Below, piece by piece: positions 19,301 through 26,941 of a stretch of DNA of 57,123 nt. This DNA comes from Lachnospiraceae bacterium. Lineage in GTDB: Bacteria > Bacillota > Clostridia > Lachnospirales > Lachnospiraceae. The DNA is taken from NCBI GenBank assembly GCA_910573755.1, contig CAJTBO010000031.1:1-57123 (forward strand). Reading direction: 5' to 3'. The notes below the pieces were generated by a model, which made no database searches, was not told the origin of the DNA, and worked only from the letters and a program-made list of their open reading frames with translations. A program made the translations under genes and the position numbers. Numbering within the stretch: the stretch's first letter is position 1; each line of letters starts with the position of its first letter.

Positions 19301-19479
19301 AGTACATGACCGATATGGGGCTTGCCGTTTGCAGTCGGCGGGCCGTCATAAAATGTATAGGTCGGGCCGTCTTTTCTGTTTTCCATTGATTTCCGGAAGA
19401 TATCATTATCTTTCCAGAACTGACAGACTTCTTTTTCTCTGTCTACAAAATTCAGGTTTGTATCTACTTTCTGGTACAT
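16312..19479 (-). CDS. ileS: Isoleucyl-tRNA synthetase
   Basis: This 1055-residue class I synthetase has the HIGH-type motif in [21 protein letters not shown] (about residue 50) and the KMSKS loop in [16 protein letters not shown] (about 600). Between them lies the large editing domain, with [14 protein letters not shown] and [16 protein letters not shown]. Length and the Cys-rich pair around 500-550 (CEGCGH, CPDCGG) fit the longer, eukaryote-like IleS type found in many Clostridia, which in other bacteria is associated with mupirocin tolerance. The ATG follows AAGGAAG. The leader lacks a T-box sequence, unlike many Firmicutes ileS genes, and instead holds three imperfect repeats at 19501-19584. 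Confidence 0.97.
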   Translation of the reverse strand: [1055 protein letters not shown]

Positions 19480-19500
19480 GGCTTCTTCCTTTCCCTGTCA

Positions 19501-19584
19501 TACCAAACACCGCAGTTAAATGCGGGCCGGTTTATTGAACCGAACGCCTGCCGGCTTATCTAACCAATCACCGATCAGCTTATC
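19501..19584 (-). repeat. Three imperfect repeats in the ileS leader
   Basis: Plus-strand units 19501-19535, 19536-19560 and 19561-19584 each begin with a TNAACC/TACCAA-like box and end with a purine-pyrimidine CGGNTTAT(C) or CAGCTTATC box. On the mRNA strand this gives repeated GATAAGC(C/T)G ... GGTT modules. Unit 1 carries an insertion (CCGCAGTTAAATGCGG, itself a small hairpin). The repeats lie 22-105 bases before the start codon. Confidence 0.5.
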
Positions 19585-19592
19585 GGTAAAAG

Positions 19593-19624
19593 AATCCTGC
19601 CCATTGATTTGACAGGATTTTTTA
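19593..19624. terminator. Small hairpin with T-tract beside the ileS leader
   Basis: AATCCTG and CAGGATT pair around a 13-base loop and are followed on the plus strand by six T residues. On the minus strand it lies in the ileS 5' leader. It could be a plus-strand terminator with no obvious upstream plus-strand gene, or part of a leader structure. Confidence 0.35.
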
Positions 19625-19643
19625 TAATATCACTTCTTATTAC

Positions 19644-19672
19644 TGTATAATTGTTTAACATTTTCAGTTTAA
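19644..19672 (-). promoter_or_regulatory. Candidate ileS promoter
   Basis: On the minus strand, TTAAAC and TATACA are separated by 17 bases (each 4/6 to consensus). It lies about 165 bases upstream of the ileS start, which would place the whole repeat region in the transcribed leader. Confidence 0.4.
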
Positions 19673-19778
19673 GGGGATGGGGGAAAATTGTCAAGAATTT
19701 ATTGTGTTTGGAGCACAAAGAAATCCCTGAAAACAAAGGATTTTTCATATCAGGCGCTATACATACATCTCAAAATAT

Positions 19779-20783
19779 CTAATTCAAATATTTGCCCAAC
19801 GGCAGCTGCTTTATATAATCTTCCATATACTTCCAATAAATATTATCACTTTCGTCTATCGGCAGTCTGATAAATGTCTTTTTCATCTTATCCAGATTCC
19901 ACTTTCTTCCAAAGTCAAAATGAGACTTGTTCTGCCGGATAATCGTGATCAAAAACAAGGCAATATATTTATTCAAAAGATGCCCTTTTAAAAATAAAAC
20001 ATTTACATCATCTGACGCCCAAAACGGGGTTTCCTGATAATACGCCTCTCCAACACTTCCATTATAATTCACCGTAATACAATTTCCTTCATATAGCGGT
20101 TCCTCGGAAATCCGTTCTCTTATTCCATTATTGCCGGAAATAGCCCCAATAAAATTGGTTGTTCCCGCAATGATATCAGCCTTCGTCAAACGCTTACCCT
20201 TCTTGATGGTAAATACGCTATCCATGGAGACTTCTTTCCATGAGACATCCCCCAACGACATCCCGGCGTTTTGAGCCTTAATTTTATTCCACATCACAGT
20301 TTTTCTTATACGCCTGATAAATTCCTGCATATAATTCCAATCCGGCGTTTCATCTTCCTTTATCGGTAATAATACTCTTTCTCTGCTTAATCTTGAGTCA
20401 CTTATTTCCCTGCCAAAATTATACTTATATTTCATTGCTTCCAACAGCGGTTTTAAGTACAGCGCAATTTCTTCATTTAATTCGGTATTCTTATCTTTTA
20501 TTCCAATAACAGTTACATGATCCGAAGCAACAAACGGATATTCATGAAAAAATAAATATCCAACGCTGCCGCTGTTAGATAATGTCATTTTATTCTCATA
20601 CAACACCATATTATCCGGCGGCGAAATATAATTATTTATTCCGTTATTCCTTTTCGTTGATGAAATATACGCAATTTCACCAGGTATTTGTTTTTCTTCA
20701 ATCAAACGTGTCCCTCTGCAATACTCGAAAACATCTGAAAAACAAAACCATTTGCTTTTTTTACTCACCCGCACCACCACCAT
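19779..20783 (-). CDS. Type IIB restriction-modification specificity subunit (BcgI B-like)
   Basis: This 334-residue protein is built of two half-repeats typical of type I-style specificity subunits. Each half has a target-recognition segment, with related lines SNSGSVGYLFFHEYPFVASDHVTVI and NYNGSVGEAYYQETPFWASDDVNVL. Each is followed by a helical spacer with RISDSRLSRERVLLPI- or RKWNLDKMKKTFIRLPI-like endings. The length is close to BcgI B (341). The gene overlaps the end of the methylase-nuclease gene by 23 bases and has a poor ribosome binding site, indicating coupling. It determines the DNA sequence recognised by the complex; the target site cannot be predicted here. It is AT-rich compared with its neighbours. 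Confidence 0.85.
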   Translation of the reverse strand: MVVVRVSKKSKWFCFSDVFEYCRGTRLIEEKQIPGEIAYISSTKRNNGINNYISPPDNMVLYENKMTLSNSGSVGYLFFHEYPFVASDHVTVIGIKDKNTELNEEIALYLKPLLEAMKYKYNFGREISDSRLSRERVLLPIKEDETPDWNYMQEFIRRIRKTVMWNKIKAQNAGMSLGDVSWKEVSMDSVFTIKKGKRLTKADIIAGTTNFIGAISGNNGIRERISEEPLYEGNCITVNYNGSVGEAYYQETPFWASDDVNVLFLKGHLLNKYIALFLITIIRQNKSHFDFGRKWNLDKMKKTFIRLPIDESDNIYWKYMEDYIKQLPLGKYLN

Positions 20784-22707
20784 AATAATTAGAGATCACT
20801 TCCAACAGTGTCACTTCATCCAGATCTTTCTCCAACAGATCTAACTCTTGTTTCGCTTTGAAAATCATATACTCTTTTACTGATTTCAAAAAAGAATTCT
20901 CTGAAAGACTGCTGTAATCCGTCGCTGCATGTGCCTGAATCAGCCATTCATCTCCATCCCTCAGCCTTGTTCTGACCAGATTGATACCATCTGCAAATTT
21001 CTCCGAATTTTGCAATTTGTTTAACAGCTCATTCTTTATCTTCGGCCATTTACCGTACACATCTGTTCTCCCCTTTGCTTTCGATAATATAAATCCATCG
21101 TCCTTCAGATCATAAAAGACCACTTCCTGATCTCCATGCGGTTTATTTGTTTCAAACACTGCAATAGCAGTGTTTGTCGCCGCATTGGGCATAAATAAAT
21201 CTTTCGGCATATTAATAACGTATTTAAGTGTATGCTTCCTTAATATATTGCTTCTTACCGAATCTTCTTTAAAATATGTAGAAAGCGGCGCTATCATCAA
21301 ACCATACCGGCTTACTTTATCCAACATCCTCGTCAAAAACTGTATTTCCTTTTTCGTCGGGTTATCTGCACTGTCTTTTCCGCCATAAGGAGGATTGATA
21401 AAACCTATAGTGGGACAAATGCCTTTTTCCTCCAACTCCTTTAGCGCCTCTTCCGCACCTTGCGAGAAGAAATCCTCTTTATATATTTGTGATTTCCCAT
21501 CCCCCCTAAACAACATATTGGAAATTGCCAAAGAGTACATTGTCTGATTCTTTTCAAATCCGACTAGATGTTTTGTCTTTATACTTCTTATTTTTTCTTC
21601 TTTATTCGGAACGTCAGATTCCTCTATCACTTTTATCAATTTATTCATTGCTGCAATAAGGAATGAGCCGGTTCCGCATGCCGGATCTAAAAATACATCA
21701 TTGATCTTAATATCAATCAATTCCGTAAAAAGTGCACCGATATGTCTTGGCGTCAGTACAATTCCTTTTTTTACATTAGCTACTCCTGCATATTTCAGGA
21801 ATTCTTCATAAAACTTTCCAATAATATCATAATTACTTTTTCTGTCAAACAAAGGAATCACTACATCTGAAAGTTCATTTAAAATATCTTTCAAAATGCT
21901 TTGACTGTTTAAGTCCTGATCATGCTCCATAAAAGCCAGCTCCGCCAGCAAAACATTGATTTTTTCTTCCGGCAGTTTTTCACCTGACAGCACTTTTTTT
22001 ACCGTTTTAGGTATATTATTAACAATTGTTTCCGATGCCCATGAATTATACCCATTTTTAAAATCATTCCGCGCTCCTTTTACTTCAAATAAACAAATCA
22101 TCAACGCCGATAACAGCACCGGCCGTTTCTGTGAGTCTACCGACCTGAGCCATTTGTTTATCTTTTTTGACGAAACAGATATATTACTAACGATCTGTTC
22201 CTCATCGATATTATCAAACAGCATCAGATAATCAGTCTCATTCAACAACTCATTTATACCTTTTTGTTCCGCAATCACATCCCCTGATATAATAAAATTG
22301 CTGATCCTATGGTTATATTCATCATAAATATCTCCGGAAACTGCTGCTCCAATAATCTTCCAATCCGAAAAAAAGCCGGCAGTACTCTGCTTATCAATAT
22401 TAGCTTTCAGAAAATAAGACATATAATGTAATACGCCGTCTACAGCATATTTCTTCGGATTCTCCTTTCCATTTTCCGAAGTATGCTGGGATAATAATGG
22501 TTTTATCTCAACTAAGATTAATAATTTTTTATCCTTATTAACATAAATTGCATCAGGATAGCCAGTATTTCCGCTTTTGCTTTTTGACGAATGCGCTAAT
22601 ACTTCGTTTATTTCCTGTATATCACAGTATGTATCCCATTCATAAGAATACTCCAGATTATTTAAATGCCTGAAAACGGCACTATCCGTTTTATCCTTTC
22701 TGGGCAT
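20761..22707 (-). CDS. Type IIB restriction endonuclease/adenine methyltransferase (BcgI A-like)
   Basis: This 648-residue fused enzyme has a PD-(D/E)xK-like nuclease motif in its N-terminal part (GYPDAIYV ... LVEIKPL, with P51-D52, E67 and K69). The central methylase part has motif I FLDPACGTGSFLIAA and motif IV GFINPPYGGKDS, marking a gamma-type N6-adenine methyltransferase. A helical C-terminus follows. Size and order match BcgI A (637 residues), which works with a separate specificity subunit and cuts on both sides of its site. The start at 22707 follows AAAGGAG; an ATG 23 codons upstream lacks this. Transcribed with the specificity gene. Low GC suggests acquisition by transfer. Confidence 0.87.
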   Translation of the reverse strand: MPRKDKTDSAVFRHLNNLEYSYEWDTYCDIQEINEVLAHSSKSKSGNTGYPDAIYVNKDKKLLILVEIKPLLSQHTSENGKENPKKYAVDGVLHYMSYFLKANIDKQSTAGFFSDWKIIGAAVSGDIYDEYNHRISNFIISGDVIAEQKGINELLNETDYLMLFDNIDEEQIVSNISVSSKKINKWLRSVDSQKRPVLLSALMICLFEVKGARNDFKNGYNSWASETIVNNIPKTVKKVLSGEKLPEEKINVLLAELAFMEHDQDLNSQSILKDILNELSDVVIPLFDRKSNYDIIGKFYEEFLKYAGVANVKKGIVLTPRHIGALFTELIDIKINDVFLDPACGTGSFLIAAMNKLIKVIEESDVPNKEEKIRSIKTKHLVGFEKNQTMYSLAISNMLFRGDGKSQIYKEDFFSQGAEEALKELEEKGICPTIGFINPPYGGKDSADNPTKKEIQFLTRMLDKVSRYGLMIAPLSTYFKEDSVRSNILRKHTLKYVINMPKDLFMPNAATNTAIAVFETNKPHGDQEVVFYDLKDDGFILSKAKGRTDVYGKWPKIKNELLNKLQNSEKFADGINLVRTRLRDGDEWLIQAHAATDYSSLSENSFLKSVKEYMIFKAKQELDLLEKDLDEVTLLEVISNYYGGGAGE

Positions 22708-22815
22708 GCCGGCTTCTCCTTTCTGCATAAATTCCTGTATTGACCATATTGTAGAACATATGTTCTGCTTTTTCAAGTACTTTTTCTTTTAAACTCTTAC
22801 AAAACAATTTACAAT

Positions 22816-22853
22816 ATCTTATCATATTTTTATTTACTTTTCTATGATAAGAT
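22816..22853. promoter_or_regulatory. Perfect inverted repeat between the restriction genes and pncB
   Basis: ATCTTATCATA and TATGATAAGAT form a perfect 11-bp inverted repeat with a 16-base spacer. It lies 109 bases upstream of the nuclease-methylase start and just upstream of the candidate pncB promoter. It may be an operator in this divergent region or a weak hairpin. Confidence 0.45.
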
Positions 22854-22867
22854 TCATCATGTTTACC

Positions 22868-22896
22868 TTGCCTTTTTCCAGGCATGGGTGTAAAAT
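22868..22896 (+). promoter_or_regulatory. Candidate pncB promoter
   Basis: TTGCCT and TAAAAT are separated by 17 bases, 55 bases before the pncB start codon. Confidence 0.5.
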
Positions 22897-22950
22897 GAGG
22901 ACGATTTGGGGATTTTCAGTTCTTATTTCACCCATAAGGAGGGTATATGT

Positions 22951-24408
22951 ATGGACAGGCAAAACTTAACATTGTTAACGGATTTATATGAACTCACCAT
23001 GATGCAGGGGTATTTCCGCAATATTGACAGGAATGAGACCGTTATCTTCGATGCGTTTTACCGCAGTAATCCGAACGGCGGCGGCTATGCGATCTCTGCG
23101 GGGCTTGAGCAGTTGATCAGTTATATTAAGGAACTTCATTTTGCGCCGCAGGATATCAAATATCTGGCAAGCCTTCATATCTTTGATAAGGATTTTCTGG
23201 ATTATCTTGCGAACTTCCGTTTTTCCGGCAGTATTTATGCGATTCCGGAGGGCACAGTTATTTTCCCGCGAGAGCCTCTTGTAAAAGTGATCGCGCCGAT
23301 CATGGAAGCTCAGCTTGTGGAAACTGCCATTTTGAATATTATCAATCATCAGTCCCTGATCGCCACAAAAGCCTCCCGGGTATGCTGGGCAGCAAGGGGG
23401 GACGGCATTATGGAATTCGGACTACGCCGGGCACAGGGACCGGATGCCGGCACCTACGGCGCAAGGGCTGCTGTGATCGGCGGCTGCACCGGCACTTCCA
23501 ATGTCCTTTGCGGACAGCTTTTTGACGTCCCCGTAAAAGGCACCCATGCCCATAGCTGGATCATGAGTTTTCCTGATGAATATACTGCCTTTAAGACCTA
23601 TGCGGAAATGTATCCTACCGCCTGCATCCTTCTGGTAGATACCTATGATACGCTGAAATCCGGCGTTCCCAATGCGATCCGTGTATTTCAGGAGATGAAA
23701 GACGCCGGCGTAAATTTAAGTTACTACGGCATCCGTTTAGACAGCGGCGACCTTGCCTATCTTTCCAAAAAAGCACGGAAAATGCTGGATGATGCCGACT
23801 TCCACGATGCGGTGATCTCCGCCTCCAACGATCTGGACGAGTACCTGATCGATTCCCTGAAAGTACAGGGCGCAGCCATCACCTCCTGGGGCGTCGGTAC
23901 AAACCTGATCACCAGCAAGGACTGGCCCGCTTTCGGTGGCGTTTACAAACTGGCAGCGATCATGGGCGAAGACGGAAAATTCATTCCCAAAATCAAGTTA
24001 TCCGAAAACTCCGAAAAAGTGACGAACCCGGGCAACAAGACCATCTACCGTATTTATGAAAAAGATACCGGCAAGATCAAAGCCGATCTGATCTGCCTTG
24101 TGGATGAAGAATTCTCCGAGAACGAACCGCTTCTGCTCTTTGATCCTCTGGAGCCATGGAAAAAGACAAAATTGAAACCCGGCACTTATACCATGAGGGA
24201 ACTGTTAAAACCCATTTTTGTTGACGGTGAATGTGTTTATGAATCTCCCAAAGTGATGGATATCCGGGAATACTGCCAGAAAGAACTCTCCACACTCTGG
24301 GATGAGACAAGACGACTGATCAATCCCCAGAAGGTTTATGTGGATCTTTCCAGTAAACTTTATGACATTAAAATCGAATTGCTGGATAAGATGAGTAAAG
24401 AAGGATAA
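22951..24408 (+). CDS. pncB: Nicotinate phosphoribosyltransferase
   Basis: This 485-residue protein starts with LLTDLYELTMMQGYF, the family's N-terminal signature. It also has FGLRRAQGPDAGTYGARAAVIGGCTGTSNV, GTHAHSWIMSF and YYGIRLDSGDLAYLSKKAR, all typical of the longer bacterial enzymes. It joins nicotinate to PRPP in the NAD salvage (Preiss-Handler) route. ATG at 22951 follows AAGGAGGG; an upstream in-frame TTG at 22906 has no such site. It is a single-gene unit, ended by the terminator that begins within its last codons. Confidence 0.97.
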   Translation: MDRQNLTLLTDLYELTMMQGYFRNIDRNETVIFDAFYRSNPNGGGYAISAGLEQLISYIKELHFAPQDIKYLASLHIFDKDFLDYLANFRFSGSIYAIPEGTVIFPREPLVKVIAPIMEAQLVETAILNIINHQSLIATKASRVCWAARGDGIMEFGLRRAQGPDAGTYGARAAVIGGCTGTSNVLCGQLFDVPVKGTHAHSWIMSFPDEYTAFKTYAEMYPTACILLVDTYDTLKSGVPNAIRVFQEMKDAGVNLSYYGIRLDSGDLAYLSKKARKMLDDADFHDAVISASNDLDEYLIDSLKVQGAAITSWGVGTNLITSKDWPAFGGVYKLAAIMGEDGKFIPKIKLSENSEKVTNPGNKTIYRIYEKDTGKIKADLICLVDEEFSENEPLLLFDPLEPWKKTKLKPGTYTMRELLKPIFVDGECVYESPKVMDIREYCQKELSTLWDETRRLINPQKVYVDLSSKLYDIKIELLDKMSKEG

Positions 24409-24430
24409 GCGGGGACGCTTATCCTTCTTT
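24397..24430 (+). terminator. Terminator overlapping the pncB stop codon
   Basis: Perfect 15-bp stem (AAAGAAGGATAAGCG / CGCTTATCCTTCTTT) with a GGGA loop. The stem's 5' arm includes the last codons and TAA stop of pncB, and the 3' arm ends in CTTCTTT. Confidence 0.85.
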
Positions 24431-24550
24431 ACACATAAAACTGCCCGGTTTTCAATATGATAAACACCTTTATGAATGCGGGAAAAAACACCTTTTGCTT
24501 TTTTCTTAAAATTCTCCCAAGCCGGCAGTCCCCTCGCGAGTCGTTTTTTG

Positions 24551-24600
24551 CCGAAAGAAAAGAACGCTTCCAGATTTTATTTCTGAAAGCGCTCTTTCGG
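24551..24600. terminator. Long interrupted hairpin between pncB and the SGND-repeat gene
   Basis: CCGAAAGA (24551-24558) pairs with TCTTTCGG (24593-24600), and inner blocks CGCTT/AAGCG and CAGA/TCTG extend the stem to an A/T-rich loop. It lies between two convergent genes, so it may stop minus-strand transcription. A second small stem, AAGAGG/CCTCTT followed by T residues, lies at about 24605-24632. Confidence 0.5.
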
Positions 24601-24681
24601 GTTAAGAGGCCTTTCACACCCTCTTCTTTTTGCACAAAAGGAAGCACACCTTTCCATATATCTTCTGTTTCTCTTCTAAAA

Positions 24682-25467
24682 CTATTCCGCTATAAACCCG
24701 GATGCTTTGTCTGCCTCCGAAAGCTTGATATCATATATAGTTATCACATCAAACTTATTCTCTTTTTTCCACTCCGATATCTTGGAGTAACTGGTAGAAC
24801 CGCTCAATTCCAGAACAATCGTGTCACTCGTTGTACCCTGACCGCTCGCCGGGGTCTTTCCGCCTGTGCCTTCCGCCGCTAACACGGGAGCACTTTCGGC
24901 TGCCGTTCCCTGTTCGGAATAGATAATGGGGCTTTCTATGCCGCCCTGTGCCCCGGCAAGGTATTTACGATTTCCGTCACTTATTTTTCCCTGCACATAC
25001 AGCTGCTTCCCTGCGGGTCCCGACACGTTCTCCGTCGCGATCTTGATCTGGTCTTCCGTTGACTCTACACCGTCATAATATAATTTGATCGCCCCCGTAA
25101 GGCCCACCGACAAAGCGGCGTCACTCTTGTTCTCGAACTTGATCTTTGCCGGCGTCAGCGTCGTATTCGGATTAAGCCCCAGAGTACTGTTTGTAAGGCC
25201 ATACGGATTCGCGATGATCCTGCCGGATTGTGTGATCGTAACCGTAAGATGAACAGTCTCCACCTCTCCCTTGAAAACGATCTGATTACTTCCATCGGAA
25301 GGGCGCAGTACTTCATCATTGCCGCTGATCGTTGTGGTTATATTATTTCCGCTGACATCATTCCCGCTTACGTCATTTCCGCTCACCGCCGGCGCTGCCC
25401 CTGCTGCCATAGACGCACCAACCAGCATAGCTGACGCAAACACTAAACCAATCAGTTTTTTCTTCAT
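24682..25467 (-). CDS. Secreted protein with N-terminal SGND repeats, unknown
   Basis: This 261-residue protein has a Sec signal peptide (MKKKLIGLVFASAMLVGASMAAGA), then four short repeats of the form VSGND/VSGNN/ISGND. A beta-rich extracellular domain and a Thr/Gly-rich linker of about 40 residues precede the last segment. The domain's FENKSDAALSVGLTG pattern resembles that of Gram-positive exported proteins with conserved asparagine-rich strands, but I cannot name the family. AAGGAGG precedes the ATG. It lies 56 bases downstream of a membrane-anchored gene with similar character, so the two may act as a pair at the cell surface. No sortase motif is visible. Confidence 0.7.
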   Translation of the reverse strand: MKKKLIGLVFASAMLVGASMAAGAAPAVSGNDVSGNDVSGNNITTTISGNDEVLRPSDGSNQIVFKGEVETVHLTVTITQSGRIIANPYGLTNSTLGLNPNTTLTPAKIKFENKSDAALSVGLTGAIKLYYDGVESTEDQIKIATENVSGPAGKQLYVQGKISDGNRKYLAGAQGGIESPIIYSEQGTAAESAPVLAAEGTGGKTPASGQGTTSDTIVLELSGSTSYSKISEWKKENKFDVITIYDIKLSEADKASGFIAE

Positions 25468-25523
25468 TGAAGTTCCTCCTTACTTTTATCTTTTTGTATG
25501 GTAGAAGATATATGTTGCCGCCT

Positions 25524-26048
25524 TTAATCCGCCACGTAAATATCCACAATAACCGCATTATCGCCCACCAGAGCGCCTTCCTCATCCACACAGGAATGGA
25601 TCAGGGTTCCCCGATAGGTTCCCGGCTCTAATTTCCGCCCGGCTGTAAAAGATTCAATATGGCTTCCGCGGGGAATGATCTGAGATACATATAGTTCTTC
25701 TGCCATCTGATCATTCTCGTCATTCAGATAAATCTGAATATACATATCTTCATAATAATTGGAAGCGCTGTTCCCTATGTAGCATGTGGCATTTTTCCCG
25801 CCCGTAATACGGATATCCCTGTCATACAGCGTCGTAAAAGAAAACGGTTCATTCAGTTCTATCCCGTCCGCATCCTCCTCATTCGTAACAACGCCTGCCT
25901 CCATCCCTATCCTCTGCATCGCCGCAGTCTCTTCTTCTCTGTGATTTAATATGTAAACTATGACAATGGCGCCCGCGATGATAACAACCGAAAGCACAGC
26001 GATCACCACCGTCTGCAATGATACTTTTGATTTTTTCTTCTCTTCCAT
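25524..26048 (-). CDS. Membrane-anchored extracellular protein, unknown
   Basis: This 174-residue protein has a short Lys-rich N-terminus, one membrane segment (TVVIAVLSVVIIAGAIVIVYIL, about residues 13-34) and an outer domain of mostly beta strands. That domain has YYEDMYIQIYLNDEN, SQIIPRGSHIESFTAG and GTYRGTLIHSCVDEEGA. This order (an outgoing ligand-like strand, then EPGTY-x-G-T-L) resembles the small partner proteins that accompany WxL-like or pilin-like surface proteins, but the assignment is not secure. The start follows AGGTAAG. It is transcribed with the SGND-repeat protein gene. Confidence 0.65.
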   Translation of the reverse strand: MEEKKKSKVSLQTVVIAVLSVVIIAGAIVIVYILNHREEETAAMQRIGMEAGVVTNEEDADGIELNEPFSFTTLYDRDIRITGGKNATCYIGNSASNYYEDMYIQIYLNDENDQMAEELYVSQIIPRGSHIESFTAGRKLEPGTYRGTLIHSCVDEEGALVGDNAVIVDIYVAD

Positions 26049-26079
26049 CTTCTTACCTCTGATTCTCTTTTGTATTAAC

Positions 26080-26097
26080 GGGGGCCCAAAAGCCCCC
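26080..26097 (-). terminator. Hairpin after spoVT
   Basis: GGGGGC and GCCCCC form a 6-bp GC-only stem with a 6-base loop, 25 bases past the spoVT stop. On the minus strand the following sequence is GTTAATAC, with no T-run. Confidence 0.5.
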
Positions 26098-26121
26098 TGT
26101 CCCGGGTTTCTGCATACGCCT

Positions 26122-26667
26122 CTACTGTTCCATCTGCCGTCCGAGAAAACCTGCCGCCGACAGGATCAGCTTCTGCTCCACCTCTCCCATCTTTCCTTTT
26201 TCGGCATTATTCAATAAAATAACGGCGCCTATGACATCCCCTTCACTGATAATGGGGCTGATAGCCTCCTGACGGAATTCTTCGGCGTTATCCTGTGTCA
26301 CAGGGATAAAGTCGCGCTCTCCCTTGATACTGACTACACTTTCCCGGTTATTTACCTTGCTTTCAAGTTCCCTGCTGACATATTTTCCGACGGAATTTTT
26401 CATACCTCCTGCTGCCGCGATGATCTGGTCCCTGTCCGCGATCATTGCCACATGCCCTGAGACCTGCGCAAGGCTTTCCGCATACTGTTTCGCAAATGTA
26501 GACATTTCCCCTATCGGCGAATATTTTTTTAAAATGATCTCCCCTTCCCTGTCAGTAAAAATCTCCAGCGGGTCCGATTCCCTGATCCGCAGCGTCCGCC
26601 TTATCTCCTTCGGGATCACCACCCTGCCAAGATCATCTATTCTACGTACAATTCCAGTTGCTTTCAT
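26122..26667 (-). CDS. spoVT: Stage V sporulation protein T (AbrB-family regulator)
   Basis: This 181-residue protein has an N-terminal AbrB swapped-hairpin DNA-binding domain, MKATGIVRRIDDLGRVVIPK (residues 1-20) continuing through EIRRTLRIRESDPLEIFTD. A C-terminal GAF-like domain follows. Length is as in B. subtilis SpoVT (178). The start at 26667 follows GGAGGAAATTTTAT and matches the conserved family N-terminus, so the longer 215-residue reading is rejected. In sporulating bacteria it modulates late forespore (sigma G) gene expression. Its presence supports a spore-forming organism. Confidence 0.95.
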   Translation of the reverse strand: MKATGIVRRIDDLGRVVIPKEIRRTLRIRESDPLEIFTDREGEIILKKYSPIGEMSTFAKQYAESLAQVSGHVAMIADRDQIIAAAGGMKNSVGKYVSRELESKVNNRESVVSIKGERDFIPVTQDNAEEFRQEAISPIISEGDVIGAVILLNNAEKGKMGEVEQKLILSAAGFLGRQMEQ

Positions 26668-26859
26668 ATAAAATTTCCTCCATTTACTGTACTCACCATT
26701 TCTGGAAATAGTATCTGCAAACAAAGAAATTCTATACCTTGTTTCTTCCACCAATCCTTTCTTTATCATTTTTTCTCGGGCAGCATTTTCAGCGCCGCGA
26801 AATAACTTCTGTATTTTTATCTTGGGAAATCACGAAAGTGTAACAGAAAATTAAAATTT

Positions 26860-26914
26860 AAAAAGAACCTGCCGGGCATCCCTCATCGACTAATTCAAAT
26901 GAAAAATCCCGGCA
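26860..26914 (-). terminator. Terminator after the flavin reductase-rubredoxin gene
   Basis: TGCCGGG and CCCGGCA form a 7-bp stem (26870-26876 with 26908-26914) with a long AT-rich loop. On the minus strand it is followed by a short linker and TTTTT. Confidence 0.55.
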
Positions 26915-26941
26915 CCGTTAAAACGATATGATCTGTTGTTT

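Noticed and set aside
19480-19680. T-box riboswitch before ileS
   Set aside because: No conserved 14-base T-box sequence or antiterminator pairing could be found; the region is described as repeats instead.
22691-22885. 64-codon minus-strand ORF upstream of the restriction genes
   Set aside because: It overlaps the methylase start, includes the inverted repeat and has no good ribosome binding site.
25320-25390. Short SGND DNA repeats as CRISPR or satellite
   Set aside because: Repeats of about 15 bases are in frame in a signal-peptide protein, so they are coding.
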